The position numbers and the translations under genes are program-made. A DNA stretch of 64,000 bases, from the NCBI RefSeq assembly GCF_032884065.1, contig NW_027062662.1:186001-250000 (forward strand), given 5' to 3'. Positions 1 to 11,899 of the stretch are shown piece by piece; position 1 is the first letter of the stretch; the number at the start of each line of letters is the position of its first letter. Below the pieces are notes generated by a model. The model ran no database searches. It saw nothing but the letters and a program-made list of their open reading frames with translations, and was not told the origin of the DNA. This DNA is from Artemia franciscana. Lineage: Eukaryota > Arthropoda > Branchiopoda > Anostraca > Artemiidae.

Positions 1-875
1 GAGAAGGAGCGTAGGTAGCTGTGTTGGCCTCAGGCATCTTGATGCTGTGGTGACTTATTAGTAGTATTATTTTCATTTCATATTCAAAAAATAATTTCCT
101 GTTCAAATTTTGTTACAAGTATACACAGTGTATTTTCAAGATTTGAAAAAAGCTGAATAACTAATTATTTTTTTGGTTAAACAAAGCTGGGGGCTTCATT
201 TACCAGAAAGGGCAGAAGCCTTAAGAGGGGCATGGGTGCAAAAAGTGGGGGTTAAGTGAGCATAGAGGGCAAAAAGTTGTGGTAAAAGGTAGGGGCGAGC
301 CACAGACGATCAGGGCGTCTGAGGATCAGGGTTAGTCCCCCTCATGTTTTGAAGTAAAAAATTGACATTGAGTATTTTGAGGTGCAAGGGCTGCCAAGGG
401 ATGCCAAAGTGCCACAATAGACTACGAGGAGTGGAGTTGCCCATGGTGCCAGGAGTGTTCTGAGCCATGATGAGCAATGGGTTACAAAGTACCAACGACT
501 AGGTATTGTAATGGTCCAAAGAGTGCCACGAGCCGAAGAACTGCAATGGGCTATTGATTGTAATTAATTTCCCATCATCTCCCCAAAAAGTTTTATCATT
601 TACTTCAATGGATTGGTCCCATAGAAAATTTTCATCGAGCCTTACATTCGTAATAATGGCTTTGTTACGACAACACAGCTTAAGAATATTCATTGATAGG
701 CTTTGCAAAAAAAGTATATTTGCAATAAACTGTATTCCTGTGAGGGTTGCGCCAATCGACAAATAGTGATAGACTTCTGGATTTCCTTTTCCATCTAATA
801 AACTCATTTTCACACCAACAAATTCCCAAACCAACAGCTGCCCGCTGGTAATACAGGGAAACTTTGAACAAACTA

Positions 876-968
876 TTAAAACACATGCCGGAAAAGACAT
901 GTTACCATTAAACCAATAAAGATGAAAACAGTAATGGCTATTGGTGGGTTAGTCTCAATAGAGGTCAT
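876..968 (-). CDS. possible 30-aa single-span membrane microprotein
   Basis: A short ATG-initiated frame of 30 codons on the minus strand. About nine polar residues (MTSIETNPP) are followed by an uninterrupted hydrophobic stretch (IAITVFIFIGLMVTCLF) and a short RHVF tail before TAA. That layout suits a single-pass membrane micropeptide with an outside N-terminus. No family is recognised. Just downstream a second minus-strand frame of 133 codons (499-900) overlaps it in another register, so the short frame could also be the frameshifted end of a longer exon. The region is AT-rich and no promoter or splice context is evident. Chance is a real alternative for an ORF of this size; only the membrane-like composition raises it above noise. 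Confidence 0.2.
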   Translation of the reverse strand: MTSIETNPPIAITVFIFIGLMVTCLFRHVF

Positions 969-1179
969 ATTATTTGTACTGGTTCCAATCTATCAAAAAG
1001 AGTTTTAAAAGACATTGAGAGAACTATTTATGAACTTTATCGTCCATAAATAGTCGGTCCACGTATCGGTTTTATTTTCAACATCCCGAAGCTTGAAGTT
1101 TACCTTAACCCCTACCCCTCTTTTGTCTTCCCTCATTTCACAGTTGAGTAGAGTAAATATTAATTATTACCTTTTTCAG

Positions 1180-1572
1180 GTTACGTTCTGTCTATGTTTT
1201 CTTTCCACTTTTATTGCTTGTCATATCCGAAGGTTATTTCCCAATGAAGCAGGCGCGATTTCTACTACACAAACCGTTCAGCTTTGAAAGAGAGCATATA
1301 CAAGTTCCAATGCCTGTGGTTGAATTAAAGAGATTGAACACACAAATTATTTCTCTCTCCTTTTCAATACTGTTCACCTCTCTGACTTCATATACTAAAA
1401 CAATAGTGCATCCTACCTGTTATCAGCTTTTGTCATCTGTATTGCCAGTTTGTCACAGAAAGAAGAGACAATATTTCTGGGACGATTTTCCGCAAGCAAG
1501 AAATTCTCCGCTTATGGCAGAGTCTGTAATACTCCACGCTATGCCTCAACCTTATGCAGTTAAATATGTAAG
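1180..1572 (+). CDS. exon of putative secreted Thr-rich protein, N-terminal part
   Basis: A 393-nt frame is open from a good acceptor (pyrimidine run plus CAG, AG at 1178-1179) to a donor AG|GTATGT at 1572/1573. It begins with a hydrophobic stretch (VFFPLLLLVIS) that looks like the core of a signal peptide, so the start codon probably lies in an upstream exon not found here. Later come a Ser/Thr-rich strand-like segment (SLTSYTKTIVHPTC), a second Cys, and a furin-type polybasic site, RKKR, at about residue 92. A charged segment (QYFWDDFPQARN) follows. The exon ends after two bases of an Arg codon, which the exon at 5939 completes. The layout resembles uncharacterised secreted proteins of branchiopod crustaceans, an impression from memory. 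A shorter exon starting at 1407 after CAATAG is possible. Confidence 0.55.
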
Positions 1573-3798
1573 GTATGTATCAAATATTGTCAAAAATTAA
1601 AGCCCCATTTTATTTTATGTAAAGGTTACCATCTAGAAATTACTATTAACAAATAGACAAAACTTCAACCCCTCCCCCCAAAAAAAATCATCACCACAAA
1701 CAATAGTGGATGTTGATATAGATGAACAAACAAGTCCCAAAATAAGCTGAAATTCAAATAAATAATCAAGTCAAAATTGAAACAAATAGAAATTACCACA
1801 AGCACGGCATCGACCTACTCACACTCCGTCCATATGCCTTCAATGGTTGGTATATTACTTTCACTTAATTAAAAACAGTTTTTAGATTTTTTTTATAATT
1901 ATAATATTTGAGAAACAAATTGTTCCCCTTCAATAAAATCTTAAATCTGAGATTGCCATGAATCCCAGAAATAAATTTTATCATATATTAACACTTAGTC
2001 TATTTTCAATATTTTTTCCGATTCTTAATTATTCCAATTCTATACTTCTTCAATAAACTTGGTTATTAGAGTGATTTTTACTTATTTTCTATTTTTGGGC
2101 AAAATTTTGAAAACCAAACCGTGCTGTTCAAAACGTACAGGTTTTCAATAAAACACAAAGGACATAATAGCCTTTAAAAAGCCTACGGTTGGGGAAGGGA
2201 CAGTATTCCTGGGTACACCTATAATCAATATCATTCTATTAGAACAGAGAAATAGAGATAGTTAAAAATTGAACTATTAAAGAAAGTTGAAATTTTGTTT
2301 TGAATAAAGCTTTAAGACCATTCCGGACTCAAATCCAAATTGTTATCGAGTTACCAACCTCAATCTTAATCCTGGAATCAGAAATCAGAAAAGAACGGAA
2401 CGTAAGTGGTAAACCATCGTAAATTGCTTAAAACAATGATGCCCAACCACCTAAACAGTTTAACAGAGAGAATAGAAAGCGATATCCATGCCAGAGGGGA
2501 AAGTGAATGGGGGAAATAGTAGAAAGTGAAGTACTCAAACTAATCAACCATTTAAAAAAAGATCAACCTTAAAAATACTTCAAAAATATAATTACAAACT
2601 TAGAAAAACTATCTATACTCCAGCCAATAATAAGAAGGTTATCTGTAGGCTATATATGCTACATATGGGACCTAGGCGACCCAGAGAAACAATTTGGATG
2701 TATATTATCCATTTTTCAGAGAAATGTATCAAAAAAATAGATAAGTTAACATTAAGTTAGCACATGCAGCTGCACACAATTTCCTTTAAATTTGCCTAGC
2801 AGTCAATAATTGTAATTAGGGTTAATTCTTTATCCAGAGACGTGCTAATATACAAAATTGTTTGAATTGGATATATGTCTAATATAGTATATTTATGTAT
2901 TCAACCAGATTGCCGTCTTCTTTATGTTAAATTTTTATATATTATTCACTTCTGGTAACAAAGAATAAAAAAAGGTAAATTTTTGTAAAATCATCTTTGT
3001 AATATTTACTTTCTATAACTTTTTTTTTCTGTTGAAAAACTCCTTGTTGCCTTTTTTTAATGTACCCAACTACAAATATATCTGTAGAAAAAAATTACTT
3101 ACAATTTAATACAAAAGCCAAAGTGAAAAAAAAATTCCAATAGAAGAAATTGAATTAATTGCTTCACTCGAATGGATGAGATCAAAACAATGAAAACTCG
3201 TCGTTCGGCTTATTTAAGTCGCTTACTTTTTCGTGACTGCAAAACAAAATCTGCATTTATGACCAGCCTGAAGATTCAATTGGCCAATTCGGTCATTTTT
3301 ACTTACTTTTTTCTTGTTGCCGCTTCATTTTCATTTTCTAAAATAGATTTGTTAAATTCACATATTTCCGACATGTTTTTCGTCATTTGCTTTCAATAAT
3401 CTGTCTTTACTAACATTAAACTACTCATATAATTCTCAATAGAAAGAACAACAACTTATTACTGCTATCAAATGCATTTCCCCTGCGAATTATGGCCCCC
3501 AAAACCTACTATTTATTTTGTTTTTTCTTCCTCTACCGATTTACCCTAGCCTTTCAATTCAAAATTTTAATAATTTTAAGTTATATACGTAAAAATAAAT
3601 ATTACCAAATGTTCAAATAATTAAAATTCTATATGCTTGTTACGGTTTATAAGGACTCTGAAATTTATGAAGACCATGATTTTCCCAATCTCTCCCAAAC
3701 ATCCTTCTAAACATAGCGTTTGATTTTATAAGCAAAATCTTAAATCTACCAAATATATTTGAACGAAGCGCTCTTGTATCAGTATTCTAATAGTATTA
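1573..3798 (+). other. intron, AT-rich, nothing recognised
   Basis: First part of the intron between the exons at 1180 and 5939. It is AT-rich with many short homopolymer runs. A 75-codon frame at 3172-3399 has no recognisable motif and no splice context. The flanking exon phases already match, so no extra exon is needed here. Confidence 0.5.
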
Positions 3799-5548
3799 TC
3801 AAACAGTTCGTGGTAACGAACTGTAGTAAGGAGCGACCCGGCTCAATAGTAACCAAAACTCTAAAGAATTGAATTTTGATATCAATAGCTACATCAAAAG
3901 AATCGCATTTTAACGCTGATTTTAAATATATAAGTTTCATCAAGTTTAGTCCTACCCATCAAAAGTTACGAGCCTGAGAAAATTTGCCTTATTTATGAAA
4001 ATAGGGGGAAACACCCCCTAAAAGTCGTAGGATCTTAACGAAAATGACACCATCAGATTCAGCGTATCAGAAAACCCTACTGTAGAAGTTTCAAGCTCCT
4101 ATCTACAAAAATGTGGAATTTTGTATTTTTTGCCAGAAGACAAATCACGGGTGCGTGTTTATTTGTTTGTTTTTTTGTTTTTTTTTTTTTTTCCCCAGGG
4201 GTCATCGTATCGACAAAGTGGTCCTACAATGTCGCAAGAGGGCTCATTCTAACGGAAATGAAAAGTTCTAGTGCCCTTTTTAAGTGACCAAAAAATTTGG
4301 AGGGCATCTAGGCCCCCTCCCACGCTCATTTTTTTCCCAAAGTCAACGGATCAAAATTTTGAGATAGCCATTTTGTTCAGCATAGTCGAAAACCATAATA
4401 ACTATGTCTTTGGGGATGACTTACTCCCCCACAATCCCTGGGGGAGGGGCTGCAAGTTACAAACTTTGACCAGTGTTTACATATAGTAATGGTTATTGGG
4501 AAGTGTACAGACGTTTTCAGGGGGATTTTATTTTATTTGGGGGTGGGGCTGAGGAGAGGGGGCTATGTTGGAGGATCTTTCCTTGGAGGAATCTGTCATG
4601 GGGGAAGAAAAATTCAATGAAAAGGGCGCAGGATTCTCTAGCATTACTATAAGAAAACAATGAAAAATAAACATGAAAACGTTTTTTCAAATGAAAGGAA
4701 GAAGTAGCATTGAAACTAAAACGAACAGAGATTATTACGCATATGAGGGGTTCTAAAAATACTTTAGCATAAAGAGCGAGGTATTTAGGAGGAGATAAGT
4801 ACCTTGCTCTTTATGCTAAAGTATTTTTAGTAATTTCAACTATTTATTCTACGGTCTTTCTGATTCAGGGGTCATTCTTAAAGAATTGGGACAAAACTTA
4901 CGATTTAGTGTAAAGAGCGAGGTATTAACGAGGGTACAAACCCCCTCGTATACATAATAAAAAAATAAGGTTATGAAAGTTGGTTACGTAAGTTAATTCT
5001 TAAGTTACGCATATTTTTTACTAATAAAAACGTTCGTTAAAATTAAAAGTTCTAGTTGCCTTTTTAAGTAACCGAAAATTACAGGGCAACTAGGCCTCCT
5101 TCCTCACCCCTTATTTTTCAAAATCATCTGATCAAAACTAAGAGAAAGCCATTAAGCCAAAGAAGGAATTAATATGCAAATTTCATTTTAATAATTTATG
5201 TGCGGAGAGCCAAAACCAAACATGCATTAATTCAAAAACGTCCAGAAATTAAATAAAAAAAAACAATTTTTTTTAGCTGAAAGTAAGGAGCGACATTAAA
5301 ACTTAAAACGAACAGAAATTACTCCGTATATGAAATGGGTTGTCCCCTCCACAATCCCTCGCTCTTTACGCTAAAGTTTGACTTTTTGCCACAATTCTAC
5401 TTTTTAAAACAATTAAAAGCTTTAGCGTAAAGAGCGAGGGATTGTGGAGGGGACAACCCATTTCATATACGGAGTAATTTCTGTTCGTTTTAAGTTTTAA
5501 TGTCGCTCCTTACTTTCAGCTAAAAAAAATTGTTTTTTTTTATTTAAT
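3799..5548 (+). mobile_element. 1.7-kb Helitron-like non-autonomous element, copy 1
   Basis: A full-length member of the family that recurs throughout the window. It starts TCAAACAG within a perfect 8-bp palindrome (CAGTTCGT, loop GGTA, ACGAACTG) and continues GTAAGGAGCGACCCGG. The base before it is A. The last 300 bp form a giant hairpin: arms 5248-5371 and 5426-5548 with a loop of about 54 nt, ending ATTTAAT. Inner modules with AAAGAGCGAGG and GTAAGGAGCGAC words recur several times, and a T-run (about 4170-4192) sits at one third. There is an extra local palindrome at about 4755-4835 that only copy 2 shares. The hairpin loop is in the flipped orientation relative to copies 3, 4, 7, 8, 9 and 10. 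No coding frame is convincing. It lies in an intron of the Thr-rich gene, in sense orientation. Confidence 0.85.
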
Positions 5549-5938
5549 ATCCTTTAAGTATGCACAGCCTAATTTCCACCTAATGTTTCCCATAGAATTT
5601 TAACCAACATATATTTGCTAAACGCACTAAACAAAGTCACTTGCAAATAGAAATGTCAATTAGAGAGATTTGATAAATTTTTTCTAAAAATAAATATCCT
5701 TGTCTTTGTTTGTAATTTTGACATGTTAAATTAGTTCTCTTTTTCGACTTATTTCACTCGCATTCCTATGATCTTCAACATCAAATAATTTTCTCTCTCT
5801 TGTTATTTGAATAATTCTTTGTCATAACATATTTTTATATCTTCTGCAAAACTTAGTAATATAAGGCTGCCAAAAACCACTCTTGACTTTATCAATTAAT
5901 TAATCATTTCTGAATTTTGATTTAAAAGTAATTTTTAG

Positions 5939-6104
5939 GCCTACTGATCTTTTCACAAATCACCCAGCTTACAGTCCGTATGGTGCACTAGGATACCGAG
6001 ATGACGAAGACAATGACCCAATTCAACCTAGTTTCAAGATTGCTGCACCCAAACAGGGAATATTCCTCCTGCAAACAATGGTTGTTTCAACTCATATAGC
6101 TACC
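5939..6104 (+). CDS. internal exon of putative secreted Thr-rich protein
   Basis: The exon follows a T-rich acceptor (AG at 5937-5938) and ends at ACC|GTAAGT. It is open only in the frame that begins with one base completing the Arg codon left by the exon ending at 1572, so the phases agree exactly. It encodes 55 residues, including PTDLFTNHPAYSPYG, an acidic DDEDND patch and PIQPSFKIAAPKQG, then a hydrophobic FLLQTMVV strand. Composition is exon-like (Pro, Tyr, Asp, Gln) and unlike the AT-rich surroundings. It ends in phase 0, matching the exon at 13336. It is closely bracketed by two sister mobile elements, 390 bp upstream and 31 bp downstream. I do not recognise a named domain. Confidence 0.65.
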
Positions 6105-6135
6105 GTAAGTTTCTATTAATTGAAGATATTAGCAG

Positions 6136-7785
6136 TCAAACAGTCCGTGGTAACGAACTGTAGTTTCATCAAATTTAGTCTTTGTCATCAAAAGTAACGA
6201 GCCTTCTGCTCGTAACTTTTTTTTCTTATTTTGGAAAATAGAGGGAAACACACCATAAAAGTCATAGAATCTTAACGAAAATCAAAACATCGCATTCAGC
6301 GTATCAGAGAACCCTATAGCAAAAATTTCAAGCTCCAATCTACAAAAATGTGGAATTTCGTATTTTTTGCCAGAAGACAGATCACGGGTGCGTGTTTATT
6401 TGTTTTTTTGGTGTTTTTTTTTCTTTTCCCAGGAGTCATCGTATCGACCAATTGGTGCTAGAATGTCACAAAAGGGCTCATTCTAACGAAAATGAAAAGT
6501 TCTAGTGCCCTTTTCAAGTGACCAAAAAATTGGAGGGCACCTAGGCCCCCTCCCACGCTAATGTTTTTCCCAAAGTCAACGGATCAAAATTTTGAGACAG
6601 CCATTGTGTTCCTTATAGTCAAAAACCATAATAACTATGTCTTTTGGGATGACTTACTCCCCCACAGTCACTGGGGGAAAGGGCTTCAAGTTACAAACTT
6701 TGAGCAGTGTTTACATATACTAATGGTTATTGAGAAGTGTACAGACGTTTTTAGGGAGATTTTTTGGTTTGGCGTGGGGTTGAGGGGATGGGGCTATGTG
6801 GGAGGATCTTTTCTTGGAGGAATATGTCACGGGGGAAGAGAAATTCAATGAAAAGGGCGCAGGATTTTCTAGCCTTACGATAAAAAAAACAATGAAAAAA
6901 TAAACATGAAAAAGTTTTATCAATTGAAAGTAAGGAGTAGCATTAAAACTTAAAACGAACAGAGATTATTACGCATATGAGGGGCTCTAAAAATACTTTA
7001 GCATAAAGAGCGAGGTATTTAGGAGGAGATAAATACTTCGCTCTTTATGCTAAAGTATATTTAGTAATTTCAACTATTTATTGTACGGCCTTTCTGATTC
7101 AGGGGTTATTCTTAAAGAATTTGGACCAAACTTAAGATTTAGTGCAAAGATCGAGGTATTAACGAGTGGACAAACCCCCTCATATACATAATAAAAATAT
7201 AAGAATATAAAAGTTTGTTACGTAAGTTAACTCTCAAGTTACGTATATGTTTTACAAATAAAAACGTTCGTTAAAAATTGAAAATTCTAGTTGCCTTTTT
7301 AAGTAATCGAAAAATTGGAGGGCAACTAGGCCTTCTACCCCACCCCTTTTTTCTCAAAATCGTTTGATCAAAACTAAGAGAAAGCCATTTAGCCAAAAAA
7401 AGAATTAATATGCAAATTCCATTTCAATAATTTATGTGCGGAGAGCCAAAATCAAACATGCATTAATTCATAAGCGTTCATAAATTAAATTAAAAAAAAA
7501 TGGTTTTTTTAACTCAAAGTAAGGAGTGACATTAAAACTTAAAACGAACAGAAATTACTTCGTATATGAAATGGGTTGTCCCCTCCACAATCCCTCGCTC
7601 TTTACGCTAAAGTTTAACTCTTTGCCATAATTCTACTTTTTAAAACGATTAAAAACTTCAGCGTAAAGAGGGAGGTGTTGAGGAGGGGAAAACCCATTTC
7701 ATATACGGAGTAATTTCTGTTCGTTTTAAGTTTTAATGTCGCTCCTTACTTACAGTTAAAAAAACTAATTTTTTTTTTATTTAAT
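6136..7785 (+). mobile_element. 1.7-kb Helitron-like element, copy 2
   Basis: Same family and strand as copy 1. It begins TCAAACAG with a one-base change in the palindrome (CAGTCCGT) and then lacks about 110 bp of the usual 5' part, jumping to the TTTCATCAAATTTAGTC segment. The terminal hairpin is present, but its arms now differ: the left reads CCTCCACAATCCCTCGC, the right GAGGGAGGTGTTGAGG. That suggests later mutation or conversion of one arm. The loop is flipped, as in copy 1, and the extra palindrome of copy 1 is also present (about 6985-7065), so the two are sisters. It starts only 31 bp after the donor of the exon ending at 6104. Confidence 0.85.
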
Positions 7786-7839
7786 AGTAAAATAAAGGGA
7801 TTTGCTACAAAAAAAGAAAATTTGTAGGAGCCTGATCTA

Positions 7840-8350
7840 GAATCTCCTAGCAGCCTGAAAATCATGTCAGAAAAGTTGATATATGATAAAATACAACGAA
7901 AATGTGTGAATTAAAGAAACCAAACGGGATGTCGGCCCCAAATCCTAGAAATTCCAAATCTCTGAGAGGAGGACACAAAGACTTCCCCCTAAAAATAACA
8001 AAAGTTAAAATCACGATAATATAGAAAATAATCATTTAAAATATAATAAATGGAGAAAGGAAACGTTAAAAAACCTGATGTATAATAAGACATATCCAAA
8101 AGTGTAAATTAAAGAAATCGAATGAGATGTCAGCCCCAAAACCTAACAGAATACGGGGAAGTTAAGACTCATAGATACAGTGTTCCCCGTCAAACGATAA
8201 AGTGTTAAAATTATGAAAATACTGAAAATAACCAGTTAAAATTGAATAAATAAAACGTTAAAAATGTTGATACACGGTAAAATATAACCAAACAAGTGTG
8301 AATTAAACAAAATTCTATGGGATGTCGGCCCCATAACCATAGAATGGCTA
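7840..8350. repeat. tandem repeat, unit about 197 bp, nearly three copies
   Basis: The word GTGTGAATTAAAG followed by a GGGATGTCGGCCCC motif and CCTAGAA recurs at about 7902, 8099 and 8294, a spacing near 197 bp. Copies are diverged. The array directly abuts the 3' side of the antisense LINE, so it may be that LINE's 3' UTR repeat or an older intronic repeat. Confidence 0.6.
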
Positions 8351-8664
8351 GGGGCCTTATCTCTTTATGAGTGGGTGTGTTTCTTTTTTAACAGTTTTTT
8401 TTACAGTTTTTTATCTAACAATAAATTTCATAAACAAGAAAAACTACTTCAACTCAATCTCCCCCATAAGCCCCCGTAGCCGGGAAAGACAAGAGAAGAA
8501 AACAAATACCAACACAATAAAATACAAACAAAATCCAAGTAAATCCAGTCGCCCTCCTTGATAATCCCCAAAATGACAAGCTAGGCAGGGGTAGCGCATG
8601 ATTTCACCAACTCAATTAAATATCCAACTCAATCCAGAGACATCAACTCCAAGAAAAACCGAAA

Positions 8665-11463
8665 AAAACTTATTTACTAGCTAGAAATTCTCTAACATTA
8701 TTTTTGAACCTACCCAAGGAGTGGCAGTTTTTTGCAAACTCTGGGAGAATATTCCAGATCCTGTTGCAAGCTGCCAGAAGGTTGAAATCTGACCTCACTG
8801 ATGGAGTGTGAAGAATCTTTAAATTTTTGGAACTCGGAGATGATAAGTCGATTGATCAGAAACAAAAGATACATTACTGCATAGGACAGCAGGAAGATGG
8901 CCGTGCAACTGAAAAAAAAATGAAAGAAGAACAAGAAAGAAAATGAAAGATTTCAAATCAAGCAAGGGTTTATGTGAAGATCAGTTAGTGTCCTGAATAA
9001 AAGTCCATGTTTTATCACATAGTTTTGAAAGTGGCTTCAGAGATGAGGCAAAATTTGACATCCATATAGCAGAACAATTTGAAATATCAGACTGAATTAT
9101 GCTGCAGAATAAGATTCTAAGAATTGACTCTGGTAATTTGGGTTTGAACTTTCTATGTATTTCGAGACTCCTGGAGGCTTTCACTTTAATCAGGTCAATA
9201 TGATGCTTGATGGAAAAAATTTTCGTCAAGCAAGATGCCTAGGAATCGGTCGTAACTAACCGTATGTCTACTTAGAGAAGCTCTTGATATGTGTTTTTCA
9301 TTTAAGTCCGGGCATGCCTTTGAACCTCTGGAAAAAAAATGAGAAAACATGAATTTTCTATATTTAAGGCAAAATAATATACACCAAACCACTGGATAAC
9401 TCTTTCAAAATGAGCTCTCATCTTCGAACGAAAATCAGCCTCAGTTCCGCCAGCTGTGACAAGAGTACCGTCATCAGCAAAAGTAAAAAGTGTATCCGGT
9501 AAGAAATACCTCCTGTTACAATTAGTGACGGAAGCTGGTTGACAAAGACGACAGAAACTGGTAAGTTTTACATTTTTAACTGCATTAATAAGACATTGAC
9601 GTAGATTAAAAAGAGTATCGGCCCGGTGACAGGTTTTTGTGGAACACCAAACTCTACTCCAGAAAGGTTAGAACACTGCAGATTAACCGAGATGACTCGA
9701 CCAGGTACAAATGATATAAAACAAGAATAAGCATTCCCTCTTATACCAAAATGTGACAGTTTCCAAACAAGAGTTTTGTGTGTTAATGAGTCGAATACTT
9801 TTCAAACATCAAGAAAAAGAGCAGAAGGTATCAGACCAGATTCAAGAGATGAACGTAAATAGTTCAAGAGAGTTGCACATGCATGCTCAGTTGAGTGCTT
9901 TGCCCTAAAAAAAATTGAAAATCATGAAAAAAGTGATTAGAATTAAGAAAATCAAGAACTCAAGAAAGCACAGCTTTTTCAAAAATTTTACTAAACACTG
10001 ATAAAAGAGATATAGGACGATAATTTGCAGGATCATTTCCTGATCCATCTTTAAAAAGAATAATAACGACGAGCACGATTTAAAGCGCTTGGGAAGACAC
10101 CATTTTCAAAAGAAAGATTAACAAATTTCGTGAAAGCAGAAACGATGACAGGAAGAATGAATTTGACAACCTTAGTCCGAATACGGTTTGGGCCAGAAGA
10201 TGAAGAACTCCTCAAACCATTAACAATTCTGGCTATTTCAGCTTCAGAGACAGTTTCCAATGCCATCGATTTAGAACAAGGCAGTCCAAGATAAGACCTA
10301 ACATTAGGTAGAGAAGAAGAAGGACTTACAGAAGAGGCTGTAGTTTTGCCAATATAAGCAAAATAGGAAGTAAACGTATCTTCAAGTTTTAGCTCATTCT
10401 CTACATTTTCGCCGTCAATCACAACACTTGAAGGGACAGAAGGAGGCAGAGAAGATGGCCCGACAACAGAATTCATTACTTGCCATGTCTTCCTAATGTC
10501 TTTACCGCACTTAGAGAATTTTCTATAATAAAATAACGATTTAACCTTTCGGCAAAGCGAATTGTAAACTCTTCTATAAGCTTTGAAATTAGCACCTAGG
10601 CTCCTCCTAGGCAATAAATCAGAAAAATCATGCATGGAAAAAACAGGAAATGGTCTGAGATATCACTTGTCAATACAGAATTTTTCACCAAGGTCAACGA
10701 TGAAAAAATATTATCAAGCAAAGAAGCAGTACTGTTAGTTATTCGAAATGGAATGCATGCAGAAGGTAATGTTCGACAAGTGAGCATTGTTGAAAGAAAA
10801 TCAAGGACGAGGATGACCTTCCGGTCACATAAATTAAGGTTGAGGTCACCCATAATAACAAGTTTACATTAATAAAGTTGGATTATTTCCAAAACCTCAT
10901 CAAGAATGTGATGGAAAGAGGTAACAGACCCACTAGGAAAACGGTATATATTACCAACACTCAAAGTTTTAGCTTGGGTTTTAATCTCAATAAATATAGA
11001 TTCGAAAATACCTTCTTCATGTCTTGGCAGGTCATGTCTAACAGAGTGCGGAAGATATTCCGAAACATAAACAGCAAGGCCACCTTTCGCCATTCTATTT
11101 CGATTCAAATATTCCATCTTGTGCCCAGGGAGATGCAATAGAGATTCATTTTTCGAATCAAGGAAAGTCTCACAAATACCGACAAAATCAGGATTGACAA
11201 TGCGCACTAGTTTTTTTCAACTCAATAAATAAAAAATGAACATTAAACTGAAGTACAGAGAAACCACCATCTCGCTTGGATACTTGATCTAAATTCGATA
11301 CATACTTACTACTAACTGAAAAATTGGGATTTGGTGGTGATATATTAGACTGATCTACCGAATTATTTATCAAACTAAGAACATCAATTAGGTTATTTTG
11401 AAGATGAAATAGTCGGTCACCCAAGGAGCAGAAGTCACCCGAACCAGAGCCAGACAAATTCAA
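8665..11463 (-). pseudogene. LINE ORF2 endonuclease-reverse transcriptase, broken
   Basis: Read on the minus strand, the order is that of a non-LTR retrotransposon polyprotein. The APE-type endonuclease gives GFSVLQFNV, PDFVGICETFLDS, KGGLAVYVSEYLP, GDLNLNL and SDISDHF (the catalytic His). A linker follows, then RT block DPANYRPISLLSVFSKIFEK near 10000, VPQKPVTGPIL near 9630, and the catalytic F-A-D-D box at about 9465-9480. The C-terminus ends IWNILPEFAKNCHSLGRF and a stop near 8665. In an active element this enzyme nicks target DNA and copies element RNA. Several frameshifts and stops separate these blocks, so it is dead. Family level (CR1 or jockey) is inferred from the WN-LP-type C-terminus. 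Confidence 0.75.
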
Positions 11464-11899
11464 AATACTTACAAACTATGATACATCACGCTCCACTTAC
11501 AACCCAGCTTGGTATCTCCATAACAATGCCATATGGACAGCAACTAGGCAAACAGAACGATGAACTAATTTTTTGAGACAAATTAAACTGCAAGAGAATA
11601 AATAAAGGCCAAAAACAGAGAACTTGGATAAGAGAAAAATTTGTATACAAAATAAAAACAAAGAAAGCATAACTAAATCTCAAAATCAAGGAGAAAAAAT
11701 TATATATCATAACTTACGAAAAAACACTAATAAATATCAAACAAATAAATAAAGAATGAATAAATCACACCATTTACTCATCACCTCCGATTGACACAGT
11801 TGGGGAGGGAACCACAAAGGCTGTGGCTCACAAGTCCTCAATTTGTAACAAAGTCTTACTCTTATAACACTTTTTCGCTTCTATCCATACATTAATCCC

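Noticed and set aside
499-900. 133-codon minus-strand frame
   Set aside because: No recognised domain; it overlaps a different short frame with better membrane-protein character. Not enough to call a gene.
4271-4486. A 71-codon frame recurring in copies of the 1.7-kb element (also at 6561 and on minus at 27308)
   Set aside because: It begins at a non-ATG codon, is broken in other copies, and its conservation follows from recent common descent of the copies.
3799-5548. 1.7-kb element as a SINE or LINE derivative
   Set aside because: No pol III box or RT block was seen, the ends are fixed, and there is neither a tail nor a target duplication.
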